Assembly: GCF_024055795.1 (NCBI RefSeq)
Contig: NZ_JAMXMY010000037.1
Coordinates: 1-56,906, forward strand
Length of the DNA: 56,906 nucleotides
Direction of reading: 5' to 3'
Source: Actinoallomurus purpureus
GTDB taxonomy: Bacteria; Actinomycetota; Actinomycetes; Streptosporangiales; Streptosporangiaceae
Below, in pieces: positions 1 through 8,600 of the stretch. The first letter of the stretch is position 1, and each line of letters opens with the position of its first letter. The notes under the pieces are model-generated. The model ran no database searches and was not told where the DNA came from. It was given only the letters and a program-made list of their open reading frames with translations. Both the position numbers and the translations under genes were made by a program.

Positions 1-247
1 CGACGACTGCTTGACGGCTGGCTCGCCGCGCGCTGGTGACCTCGTCGTCGAGCTTGTCGATCCGGGTGCGTAGTGCCGCGATCTCGACCGCGTAGACCGC
101 CACCAGCACGTACTTGTCGAATGTCGCGGTGAACATGGTCGCGTTCGTGGTGAGCTGGCTTTTGAGGTCGAGGATGTCGGCGCTGGTTTCGCGGTGGTTC
201 CGCTCGATGAGCCGCTCGAGCTCGGCAGGCCCGGGTCCATCAGTCAT
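1..247 (-). CDS. Partial small coiled-coil protein, probably upstream of the lysis genes
   Basis: The minus-strand frame opens at an ATG at 247 behind AAAGGGG and runs off the left edge, so only about 82 codons are visible. The product begins MTDGPGPAELERLIERNH and is charged and helical, with ELERLIERN and IDKLDDEV heptad-like stretches flanking a hydrophobic patch near residues 48-58. Proteins of this layout often sit between the tail fibre and the holin/endolysin in actinophages, but no catalytic motif is visible and the C-terminus is missing. The position right after the tail spike gene is what suggests a lysis-cassette neighbour; function is unknown. Confidence 0.6.
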   Translation of the reverse strand, partial: MTDGPGPAELERLIERNHRETSADILDLKSQLTTNATMFTATFDKYVLVAVYAVEIAALRTRIDKLDDEVTSARRASRQAVV

Positions 248-287
248 CGAACCCCTTTCCCTTGTCGCCGGACTGAGTGCCGAGGGC

Positions 288-2489
288 TCAGGAGTAGGTG
301 ACCGGGGTGACGGTGAGGTAGGAGTTCTCCTTGACCCTCACTCCGGTGCCGCCTGCCGTGGTGTCGGCGGCGACCTGGAGGGTGACCGACCCGTTGACCA
401 CGGAGGTGCCGACGTACAGGTGCCCGACGATGTACAGCGATCGCTGGTTGGTGTAGCCGGAGGCGCTGACGTTGCCGTCGCCGTCGACGACGACGTAGCG
501 GGTGGTGCCGACCTGGGAGAGGACGTAGGGGTTCTGGGCGGTGGCGTCGGCCTTGGTGTAGTGCGGCTGCCAGTGGAAATCGACGGTGCCGGAGCCGGAG
601 ACGATCGCGGTGGCGAATCCCATCCGGGCGTTGTCGGTGGCGTCGGCGCGGTAGATGATCAGCGCTTCGACGCGGTAGTAGCGGGCGCCGCCTGGGACGG
701 TGGCGGTGAGCTGGCCGTCGGAGGTGAGGGTGGTGCCGGTGACGGTGACCTCGTCGGCGCTGCCCTTGCGTTTGGCGACGACTCCGGATGCGCCGGCCGT
801 GCCGCCGTTGGTGATGGTCAGCAGCGTCGAGCCGAAGGAGGACTGGACGCGGACCTCGTGCGTGGAGTGGGCGGCGCCGTTGACCCAGCCGACGCCGTCT
901 GCGGGGTCGGCGGCGCTGCTGCCGGACTTGTTGTCCCAGGCGGTGCCCTGCAGGAAGATGTTGCGGGCGGCGGCGTCGATCGTGACGCCGCGTTTTTGCA
1001 GCTGGGAGGTGCTCGACCGGTTGTAGGCCTGGATCCCGGTCATGGTCAGGGATGAGGCGGAGGCGCCGATGTAGAACCCGGAGCACTCGTAGGAGCCCGC
1101 AGACCCGGAGATGTTGTCGATGTAGTTCGAGCTGTCGGCGGTCGCTCCGACGAACGTGTTTTTCCCGAACTTGACGACGAAACCGTGGCCGCCGTTGTCC
1201 TGGGCTTCAACGCCGAAGAAGCGGTTCCGGGTGCCGCCGATGTACCAGCCAGCGCCGTCTTTGTAGGTCTGGCCTTCGACGAACGCCGTGGAGCGCTTGT
1301 TGAACCAGCTGCCGGTGGCGAGGAAGGCGTTGTTGGTGCCGTAGACCTCGATGCCGCTGTAGGTTCCGCCGCCGCGGTTGGCGGAGGAGAAGTCGCACAT
1401 CGCGTAGTGGTCGTCGGCGCCGCCGCCGGAGCCGTCTTCGCGGCCGACGACGAGGCCTTGCCGGAGGAAGTGCCGTCCCCGGATTGCCACGAAATTGATC
1501 GCCTGGTCGTCGACGCCGTATACGACGAGGCCGCGGTCGCAGTCCCAGATCAGCAGGTCATGGAAGCGGTGCACGGCGTCGGAGTCCCAGGTGACGCCGC
1601 CGGAGTTGAGCAGGATCCCGTCGATGAGGCTCGGCGGGGTCGTCGCGAATGCCGTGCCGGGCGTGCCTTTGATCCACAGGTTGGAGACGTGGACGTTGTG
1701 GACGTTCGCTGCGGTGCTCAGCGTGCCGATGTTGATGATGCCGGACTCAGACGCCCAGGTGCCGACCGCGACGAGCATCGTGTTCTCTTGGCCGGCGCCG
1801 CGCAGCCACACCCCGCTCTTCATTTGCAGGCCGGGCGCGCCGATGCCGTACGTGCCGGGTGGCAGCAGGACGATCCCGCCGCCGGCTGCGGACACGTCGT
1901 CGATGGCGGCCTGGATCACGGCGCGGACGTCGGTGGCGCCGGTCTTGTCGGCGGAGTAGGGGCCCTGGGTGACGTCGACGCCGATGTATCCGGCCGGGCT
2001 GGATCCGCTGCTGCCGCCGGTCGGTGGGGCACCCCACCGGACTCCGAATTCGCTGGTCGGGTCGGCGTCGGGGGTGAGCATCTGCCCGACCGCGCCGCCC
2101 CGAAGGAGGGTCAGCAGGTCGTTGAACGCCGTGTGGTCGACGTTGAACGCGCCGATCGCGTCGGCCAGGTCGGTGGCCAGGATCTTGATGCGCGGGCCCG
2201 CGCCGCCGTTGCCGTCCGCCCAGGCATACCAGGTGTCCGGGGTGGTGTCGGGGCCCTGGATCTGCGGGAGCTGGCCGTTGCTGTCCGCGGTCACCGAGGT
2301 GATGGGGTTGCCGAGCGCATCGAGCAGGTCGGTGATCTGGACGCCGCCGCTCGCGGCGGTCCACAGCGTGACGGTCCCGCCCGGGATGACCAAGGCGTGC
2401 TTGCCGGCCTGACCGGACACTGCCGTCTCGTCGGCGCCCAGGCCGAGCGCCCAACTCGCGACGTCGCCGAAGAACAGGTGCCGCGCCAT
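288..2489 (-). CDS. Tail spike/fibre with pectate-lyase-like beta-helix
   Basis: A 733-residue protein. Residues 1-130 form a probable virion-attachment domain, followed by a Gly/Ser linker near 155-167. From about 170 (GVDVTQGPYSADKTGATD) it shows the start signature of the pectate-lyase-3 superfamily: a short strand, then VIQAAIDD and GGGIVLLPPGTY. The middle is rich in Asn/Gly turns typical of a right-handed beta-helix. Such spikes bind and often cleave host surface polysaccharide. It is the last structural gene before the presumed lysis region. Substrate and catalytic residues cannot be read from the sequence. I chose the ATG at 2489, which abuts the preceding small gene. Confidence 0.85.
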   Translation of the reverse strand: MARHLFFGDVASWALGLGADETAVSGQAGKHALVIPGGTVTLWTAASGGVQITDLLDALGNPITSVTADSNGQLPQIQGPDTTPDTWYAWADGNGGAGPRIKILATDLADAIGAFNVDHTAFNDLLTLLRGGAVGQMLTPDADPTSEFGVRWGAPPTGGSSGSSPAGYIGVDVTQGPYSADKTGATDVRAVIQAAIDDVSAAGGGIVLLPPGTYGIGAPGLQMKSGVWLRGAGQENTMLVAVGTWASESGIINIGTLSTAANVHNVHVSNLWIKGTPGTAFATTPPSLIDGILLNSGGVTWDSDAVHRFHDLLIWDCDRGLVVYGVDDQAINFVAIRGRHFLRQGLVVGREDGSGGGADDHYAMCDFSSANRGGGTYSGIEVYGTNNAFLATGSWFNKRSTAFVEGQTYKDGAGWYIGGTRNRFFGVEAQDNGGHGFVVKFGKNTFVGATADSSNYIDNISGSAGSYECSGFYIGASASSLTMTGIQAYNRSSTSQLQKRGVTIDAAARNIFLQGTAWDNKSGSSAADPADGVGWVNGAAHSTHEVRVQSSFGSTLLTITNGGTAGASGVVAKRKGSADEVTVTGTTLTSDGQLTATVPGGARYYRVEALIIYRADATDNARMGFATAIVSGSGTVDFHWQPHYTKADATAQNPYVLSQVGTTRYVVVDGDGNVSASGYTNQRSLYIVGHLYVGTSVVNGSVTLQVAADTTAGGTGVRVKENSYLTVTPVTYS

Positions 2490-2566
2490 CAGCGTTCCGC
2501 CTCCTCGTCGTCGCCGGTCGGGGGGTTCGGAGGCGGCACCGGGCCGCAGAGAATCGGCATGCTCAT
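2489..2566 (-). CDS. Very small Pro-rich hypothetical protein (25 aa)
   Basis: A 25-codon frame, MSMPILCGPVPPPNPPTGDD..., starts at 2566 with an ATGA overlap onto the stop of the preceding tail gene and ends at the start of the spike gene. It exactly fills the gap between two tail genes by start-stop overlaps, which supports translation by coupling. There is no independent strong ribosome binding site and no recognisable domain. It could be a spurious frame. Confidence 0.45.
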   Translation of the reverse strand: MSMPILCGPVPPPNPPTGDDEEAER

Positions 2567-3501
2567 CCCAGGAGGTAGCTGGTGTCGAGGTAGACGCCCT
2601 GGCCCTCGGACAAGGAGCCCACGGGCATGGCGGTGATGGTGATCAGGCCGGAGGGGTACAGGCGCATCCGTCCGGCCGCGGACTGGCCGATCGGTGCGAG
2701 CCAGACGTGGTCCTCGACGGGCGCGAAACCGCTCGGCAGCTGTGCGACCTTGGGTTCGGACGTGCCGGCCTGGATGCTGATGGTGCCCTCGACCAGGGCG
2801 TTGCCCTTGACGTAGCACCAGCCGTTCTTGGCGCGGACCTTCATCGGGAGCCCGCCGGCGGAGAACTTCGAGCTCGCCACGCTGTAGCTCTGCCAGCCGG
2901 TGTCCTGGTAGAGGATCTGGCCGGCGGTGCCGTTCCAGCCGATCCACCTGCCGGTGGAGGTCTCATAGACGATGTCGCCGGGGACCAGCACCGTCTGGAT
3001 GTCGGTGATGACCGTGCACGCGCGGGACGCGGCGGCCTGGAGCAGGGGCCGGGACTTCACGTTCCCGCCAGCGATGGATGCAGCGCCGTTGAGGACCGTG
3101 ACGTCCGCGGCCGGGATCTCCCACAGGCCGGTGTCTCCGGCGTCGCGCTGCAGCGTTGGGGCTCCGGCGCCGGGGGTGCCCTGCCGCACCACGCAGTTCG
3201 CGTTCCAGGTGGACTTGTCCAGCCGGATCACGACGGTGTCGATCCGGGTCTTGCCGGAGGTGTTCGCGGCGATCGTCAGGTTGAACTCGCTGGTGCCGGA
3301 GGCCCAGGCGTGCCCGCGCACGATGGCGTAGCGGTTCGCGCGGACGTGCACCTCACGGGCGGAGGAGTTGGCGTAGACCAGGTCAGAGACGTCGGGGAAG
3401 ATCCCGTCGGCCGACCAGGGGATGAGGCGGGGGTATTCGGTGTCGGTGACGGCTCGCGCCGGGGTGCCGTGGCTCGGCGACGGCCAGGAGACTTCGGCCA
3501 C
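2563..3501 (-). CDS. Minor tail protein, possible upper-fibre/baseplate component
   Basis: A 312-residue protein with beta-rich composition and no membrane segment. The N-terminal half (residues about 30-180) resembles fibre N-termini that dock on a baseplate: short repeated strands with phrases such as TRIDTVVIRLD and GNVKSRPLLQ. The C-terminal part looks like a compact beta-sandwich. It lies between the Gp37-like hub gene and the spike gene, where adhesion-device proteins are normally coded. Assignment rests on position and composition; no catalytic motif is seen. Confidence 0.7.
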   Translation of the reverse strand: MAEVSWPSPSHGTPARAVTDTEYPRLIPWSADGIFPDVSDLVYANSSAREVHVRANRYAIVRGHAWASGTSEFNLTIAANTSGKTRIDTVVIRLDKSTWNANCVVRQGTPGAGAPTLQRDAGDTGLWEIPAADVTVLNGAASIAGGNVKSRPLLQAAASRACTVITDIQTVLVPGDIVYETSTGRWIGWNGTAGQILYQDTGWQSYSVASSKFSAGGLPMKVRAKNGWCYVKGNALVEGTISIQAGTSEPKVAQLPSGFAPVEDHVWLAPIGQSAAGRMRLYPSGLITITAMPVGSLSEGQGVYLDTSYLLG

Positions 3502-3502
3502 G

Positions 3503-4663
3503 TCATGTCCTTTCGAGGCGGGCGAGTCGTTTGCTCAGGTCACGGACGGCGGTGACCCAGCGCGGGTCGGTGGTGGCGTCCGGGGAGCCGACCACGCTCG
3601 TGACGTATTCGCCGTCCTTCGGACTGGCCTGAAGTTGGGTGGAGCGGACCAGGTCAGAGACGGTGGTGCCGGTTGCCAGCTCGACGGAGACCTTGTCGCC
3701 GAGGTCGAAGTCCCGGCCGGCCTTCAGGTCAGGGGTGTCGACCGTGACGGTGGCCAACTCGACGGGCGCGGCGCCCTGGGCGAGGGCGACCTGCCCGGAC
3801 TGGGTGAGTTGGCTGGCGTCGCCGGTGTCGGACTGGTTGACCACGTCCTCGATCCGCCACCAGGTGCTGGTGGCGGTGGCGTCGCTGACCTCGGCGATGA
3901 TGCGGGACTCGGCATCGCCGGATCCAGCGACCAGCGCGGTGGTGAGGGTCGGCGCGGACTGCTTGTAGGAGACCGCGCGCAGGTTCCCCAGGCCCCGGGA
4001 GAACCGGGCGGTGGCGGTCAGGTCCCGCGGGCCGTACACCTGGTACTCGATGCTGGTGCCGACCTGGGCGGTGCGGAATCCGAGGCCGCCGGCGGCGATC
4101 GCGACCGTGCGGCAGGCGTCCAGCAGCGGTTCGAAGCGCGTGGTGACATTGCAGGTCGTGCCGACGCTCGCGACCGCGCCGAGCACCAGGTGCGCGATCT
4201 TCCGGGCGGTCAGCGCACCGGGCCCACAGTTCAGGTTGACCAGGTCACGCAGGATCGTCTCGCCGTTGACGGCCGTACGGACGTAGGAGGCGACGGTCTG
4301 GGCCGTCGCAGCGGCGGCCGGGTTCGGGTAGGTCTTGTATCCGGCGAGGTAGGCCAGGTCGTCGGCGAAGGAGACCTTGACGATCCCAGGGTCGGGTTCG
4401 GAGGAGGCCGAGGCCCCGCCGACGCCCCAGGTGTATTCCTGGGGGACCTCCATCGGCCCGGCGCACCAGATCTGCCCGTCGCGGATGACGATGATCCGGT
4501 TCCCGGGCTGCAGCTGGGCGAGGATGTCGGGGTAGGCGACCAGCTCGAGCGTTCCGGCGGCGGGTGCGTTGAAGCTCCGGGTGACGTCCAGGGACCGCCA
4601 GTCGACGATCGGGTCGCCGACGACGTTCAGGTTCCGGTCGGTGACCAGCAGCTGGATCGCCAC
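3503..4663 (-). CDS. Siphovirus Gp37-like tail hub protein
   Basis: A 386-residue protein starting at a GTG at 4663, just after the stop of the distal tail gene (the frame stays open further upstream, but that part lies inside the neighbour). Its N-terminus (LNVVGDPIVDWRSLDVTRSF, then PGNRIIVIRDGQIWCAGP) matches the Siphovirus ReqiPepy6 Gp37-like family found at the tail tip of actinophages, where it plays the hub/Tal role. It follows the tape measure and distal tail genes in the expected order. No peptidase motif is visible. Confidence 0.8.
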   Translation of the reverse strand: MAIQLLVTDRNLNVVGDPIVDWRSLDVTRSFNAPAAGTLELVAYPDILAQLQPGNRIIVIRDGQIWCAGPMEVPQEYTWGVGGASASSEPDPGIVKVSFADDLAYLAGYKTYPNPAAAATAQTVASYVRTAVNGETILRDLVNLNCGPGALTARKIAHLVLGAVASVGTTCNVTTRFEPLLDACRTVAIAAGGLGFRTAQVGTSIEYQVYGPRDLTATARFSRGLGNLRAVSYKQSAPTLTTALVAGSGDAESRIIAEVSDATATSTWWRIEDVVNQSDTGDASQLTQSGQVALAQGAAPVELATVTVDTPDLKAGRDFDLGDKVSVELATGTTVSDLVRSTQLQASPKDGEYVTSVVGSPDATTDPRWVTAVRDLSKRLARLERT

Positions 4664-4665
4664 GG

Positions 4666-5610
4666 TCAGGCCGTCTCGTACAGCGGGTAGAAGACCAGGT
4701 CGATTGCTGATCCGGCGCCGGAGCCGTCGAGCTGGAACGTCACGTCGACCGTGCCGGGCGGGATGCCCCACAGCACGGCCCCGGGCCAGTTCAACGCCCC
4801 GATCCAGTTCGTCGAGCCGAACCGCACCTGCGGCGGGTCGGTGCTGATCGTGACCTGCTCGCCGGCCAGGAGGTTGCCGTGACCGATCGCGGTGGCGTTC
4901 GGGTTGAGCTGGAAGCTTTCCCCGGTGGTGGTCAAGGTGGCGGTCAGTAGGCTCGCCGGGCCGGTGACGACCCAGTTCGGCCAGGCGATGGCGTCCCCGG
5001 GATTTTCGATCGTCGTCGCGCCGAGCACCTGGGCGGAGCTCACCGACGGGTACGGGGACTGGAAGTCCACGCCGGTCGCGGTCTCCCGGTGGATGACCTG
5101 CGGGGTAACGTCCCGCCAGTACGGATCCTCACACAGCAGCGTCAGGACGAAGAAGTCGGCGATGGTGCCGTAGCCCTGCTTGCCCTGCCCCTCGAACCCT
5201 TCCTGGTAGTACGCCGTGACGCGGCGGGCGGTGCCGTCCGGGCGGGCGATCTCCAACTCGCCCGGCCCCAGCCGGCTGGTCTGGGTGAAGGCCGTGCCGA
5301 CCGCGCGCCAGAGGTTGATGAACGCCTGGTGGTCCTCGCCTTCCACGCGGATCGGCCAGGTGATGATGCGCTGGCCCGGCTGGATGTGCCGGACCCGGAC
5401 GCCGCCGCGCGGCCGGTCATCGGTCGTGATGCTGATCGAGGCGGCGTCCAGGCCCGACACGCCGTCGGCGAGGGTGAACCAGCCGGAGTCGGGGTCGGTG
5501 AGCGGCCACACGGTGCCGTCGGGGGCGTACCAGGTCGCGACCGAGAAGCCCACGCCGGGCAGATCGGTGCCCCCACCGGCCTGTATCTGGGATCCGACGA
5601 GAACCGGCAT
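4666..5610 (-). CDS. Distal tail protein (Dit-like)
   Basis: A 314-residue protein coded directly after the tape measure. The N-terminal 150 residues have the Dit pattern: a substrate-free beta domain ending in a region on how the tail ring is built (FINLWRAVG, GELEIARPDGTARRVTAYY). This is followed by a galectin-like beta-sandwich with a capping Tyr/Pro-rich end (VFYPLYETA). Dit forms the hexameric ring joining tail tube to adhesion device. Position and length fit the family. The start at 5610 is an ATG immediately beside the tape-measure stop. Confidence 0.8.
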   Translation of the reverse strand: MPVLVGSQIQAGGGTDLPGVGFSVATWYAPDGTVWPLTDPDSGWFTLADGVSGLDAASISITTDDRPRGGVRVRHIQPGQRIITWPIRVEGEDHQAFINLWRAVGTAFTQTSRLGPGELEIARPDGTARRVTAYYQEGFEGQGKQGYGTIADFFVLTLLCEDPYWRDVTPQVIHRETATGVDFQSPYPSVSSAQVLGATTIENPGDAIAWPNWVVTGPASLLTATLTTTGESFQLNPNATAIGHGNLLAGEQVTISTDPPQVRFGSTNWIGALNWPGAVLWGIPPGTVDVTFQLDGSGAGSAIDLVFYPLYETA

Positions 5611-8600
5611 TTACCGCGGCCTCCCCACGCGCGCCTGCGCTTCCTGGCGCCGCTGCAGCGCCTGCAGGTCCTGGACGCTGAAGTTGGCGCGCTGCGGGTA
5701 GATCTCGTAGTGGACGTGGCTCGCGCCGTCGCCGCCGCGGGTGAGGCTGGAGATGTCGGCCCACTGCGTGGGCGAGAACACCGGCTCCGGCTTCCGCGTC
5801 GCGTTGTAGGCCAGGTTGAGGCCCGGCTGGAGCCAGCCGCCATCGTCGTACCAGCCCGAGGACACCTCGTGGGACCAGGCCGCGGCTGGGGAGCCGTAGC
5901 GGCCCCGGATGTAGTTCAGGCCCCAGCGCATCTGCGTCGCGGCGTTGTCCCGCCAGTCCGACCCGGCGGAGGCCATCTTCGAGGCGGGCAGGGACTGCGG
6001 GATGCCGTACGCCCCCGAGGAGGGGTTCGTGGCGTTCCACCGCCACCCGGACTCCCTGTTCCACAGCCGGATCAGCGCGGAGTACTGGCCGGCGGTGCCC
6101 CACCCGTAGCCCATGAGGGCCTGCTGCGCCCACGCCTGCGCAGCGGACGACGAGGCATGAATCAAGCTGCCGCCCGGGCCGGCGCCGACCGGGTAGGCCG
6201 GATGGGCGTGCCCCTGCGCGCTGCTGCGCGTCACCAGGGCGACACGGTCACCGTAGTTACCCTCGACGGACTGCCAGGGGTTCCCGCCGCTGACCGCGAT
6301 ACCGACGTGGCCGATGCCGCCCCAGCCGTTGCTCTGGCCGCTGTAGAAGACGATGTCACCGGGCATGACCCCGGAGCTGCCAGCCTCGAACCGGCTCCCG
6401 AAACCCTGCGCCATCCCTGGCGCGCTCGGAGTCTTCGGGATGATCTTCGAGTTGCCGGTCTGCTGGGCGAGCCAGTCAATGAAGTCGGCGCAGTTGTGGA
6501 CGGCAGCACCATCCGCGACGAACGCATGTTCGCCGGGGACGGTCAGGTCGTACACCGTCTCTAGGCGACCGGTACGGCTCACACTCCGGACCGGCACCCA
6601 CAGGTAGCCGTCCTGCTCGAAGTGCTGACGACGTCGGATCGGCCCCGGCTTCCACTTGACCAGGTACGCCTTCCGAACTGAAACCTGGCGACCCTCGATG
6701 GTCATCTCACCCGCGTCATGCGCCACATGGATGTTCGGCACATGCCCGAGCGACCGGACGAGCTTGCCAAGGCCGATCGCCAGGGCGCGGGACACGGTGG
6801 TGGCGCGAAACCCGTTCGCTTCATCGAACGATCCGTCGCCGGCCAAGTACCCGTCGAGGAGCGCCTCGCGCGCTGCCCGATCCCAGGTGAACACCTCACC
6901 TGGGATCTGCTTGCCGTGCGCGAGGTCCCCGAACTGGCCGCATAGGTCGTACAGGTCGTCGTCGTAGACGGTGAAGTGCAGACAGGTCCGATTCTCAGTC
7001 ACACGAACATCGCCGTTGCCCGCGGCCTTCAAAGCCGCCAGGATCCGCTCCCGCTCGCACGCCTCGTCGCTGAACTGCACGCCGTGCGCCGTGTCCCGAT
7101 GCAGCCGATGTCCGTCGGCGAGGTACATGCCGAAGACATAGGCCAGCGCGGGGTCGAAGGGATCCCGCCCCTCGGCCGGGATCGGCAGGGCAATCATGTC
7201 GCCGCGCTTCAGCTCACCCGCCGGGGTCCACGTAGGCCCGTCCAGGCGCCGCTTGTGCTTCGCGGGGGTGGTGCGCCGCATCGCCCAATACGGATGGTCC
7301 TCGGTCACCAGCGTGTCCGGGACACCGAGCGCTGTGAGTTGCAGCAGTTCCTTCCGGCGTGTGAGCAGCGCAGAGGTCCGCGCCGCCCGCCCGGATGGCG
7401 TCAGGACGGTCGAACCAGGCTGGATCTCCTCAATAGGCCGCAGGCCGTTCGGAGTGTCCACGAGAGTCCCCGCAGCGAAGCACCACTGTTCTGCGGGCTG
7501 CCCGATCCCGGCGCTGTACTTGTTGGAGTTGTTCGCGCCTTCCCGGTAGCCGACCTGGCCCCGGGCCAGAGCGACCATCGCCTGCGCGCCAGCGCCGCCT
7601 CCGAAGGAGGATTTGAACGTCTCGATGATCTGCTTGGCGGCGGTCCAGACCTCGCCGATCAGCTTCGGCGGGATCGCGGCTGCGGCCTTCCCCCAGTCAC
7701 TCGTCCCCAGGCCCTTCGCCTGGCCGAGGATCGGCGCGGCGAGCTTGTCGAACACGCCCTTGGGGTTCGCCAGCAGGCCGAGGGCGTCCTTGCCCAGGTT
7801 GAAGATCGAGCTCGCGGCCTTCTTGACGCCGTTGAGGATCCCGCCGATGATGCCGCCCTGGGCGAGCATCTGCAGGTCGCCGCCGGCCGCCGCCCACAGT
7901 CCCTGCGCGCGGGCCCGGTAGCGCGGATCGGTAGGAATGACGTACTCGGGGAACTGCGGCCGTCCCTCGCCGACGATCGCCATCGGGCCGTTGGTGACCA
8001 TGGGGCGGATCGGCTGCGCGGCGGACAGCTCGCCACCGGACGCGAGGCCGGGTACGTGGTAGGGGGTGAGCGTCCCGACCGTCTTCTCAAGGTGGAGCCA
8101 GCCCATCACCTTGTTCCACATGCCGACGATGCCCTGGTTGTAGACCGTCTCGACGACGAAGTGGATCGGGGCGGAGGCGTAGCCCTTGACCTTGTTCCAG
8201 GCGATGCGGATGGCGCTCGCTGCGACCTCGAATGCGTGCCCGACCTGCCCGAGCGCGGTCTTGACCGCGTTGAACACGGGTCGGATGCCGGTCTCCCAGA
8301 CCGTGGAGATGGCGCTCTTGATGCCGTTCCACACGGGGGAGACAACGTTGTGCCACAGCCAGCGGAAGATGGGCCCAAGGGTGTCCCGCAGGAAGCCGAC
8401 GATGGCGGCGAAGACCGTCTTGATGGCGCGCCACTGCGTGAGGATGATCGCCTGGATCCCGCGCCAGGCCGGGACCGCGACGTTGTGCCACAGCCAGGTG
8501 AAGGCCGAGCCGATGGCGCGGACGGCGGCCCGGATCGCGTTGAAGATCGGCCGGATGAACACGACCCACCAGGCGGCGATCAGCAGCCGCATCCCGTTGA

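Noticed and set aside
114-5700. Long open frames on the plus strand across the tail genes (for example 114-1055, 1185-2636, 3422-4690)
   Set aside because: They are opposite-strand shadows caused by very high GC at codon position three; they show Gly/Val/Asp-rich sequence without domains and lack ribosome sites.
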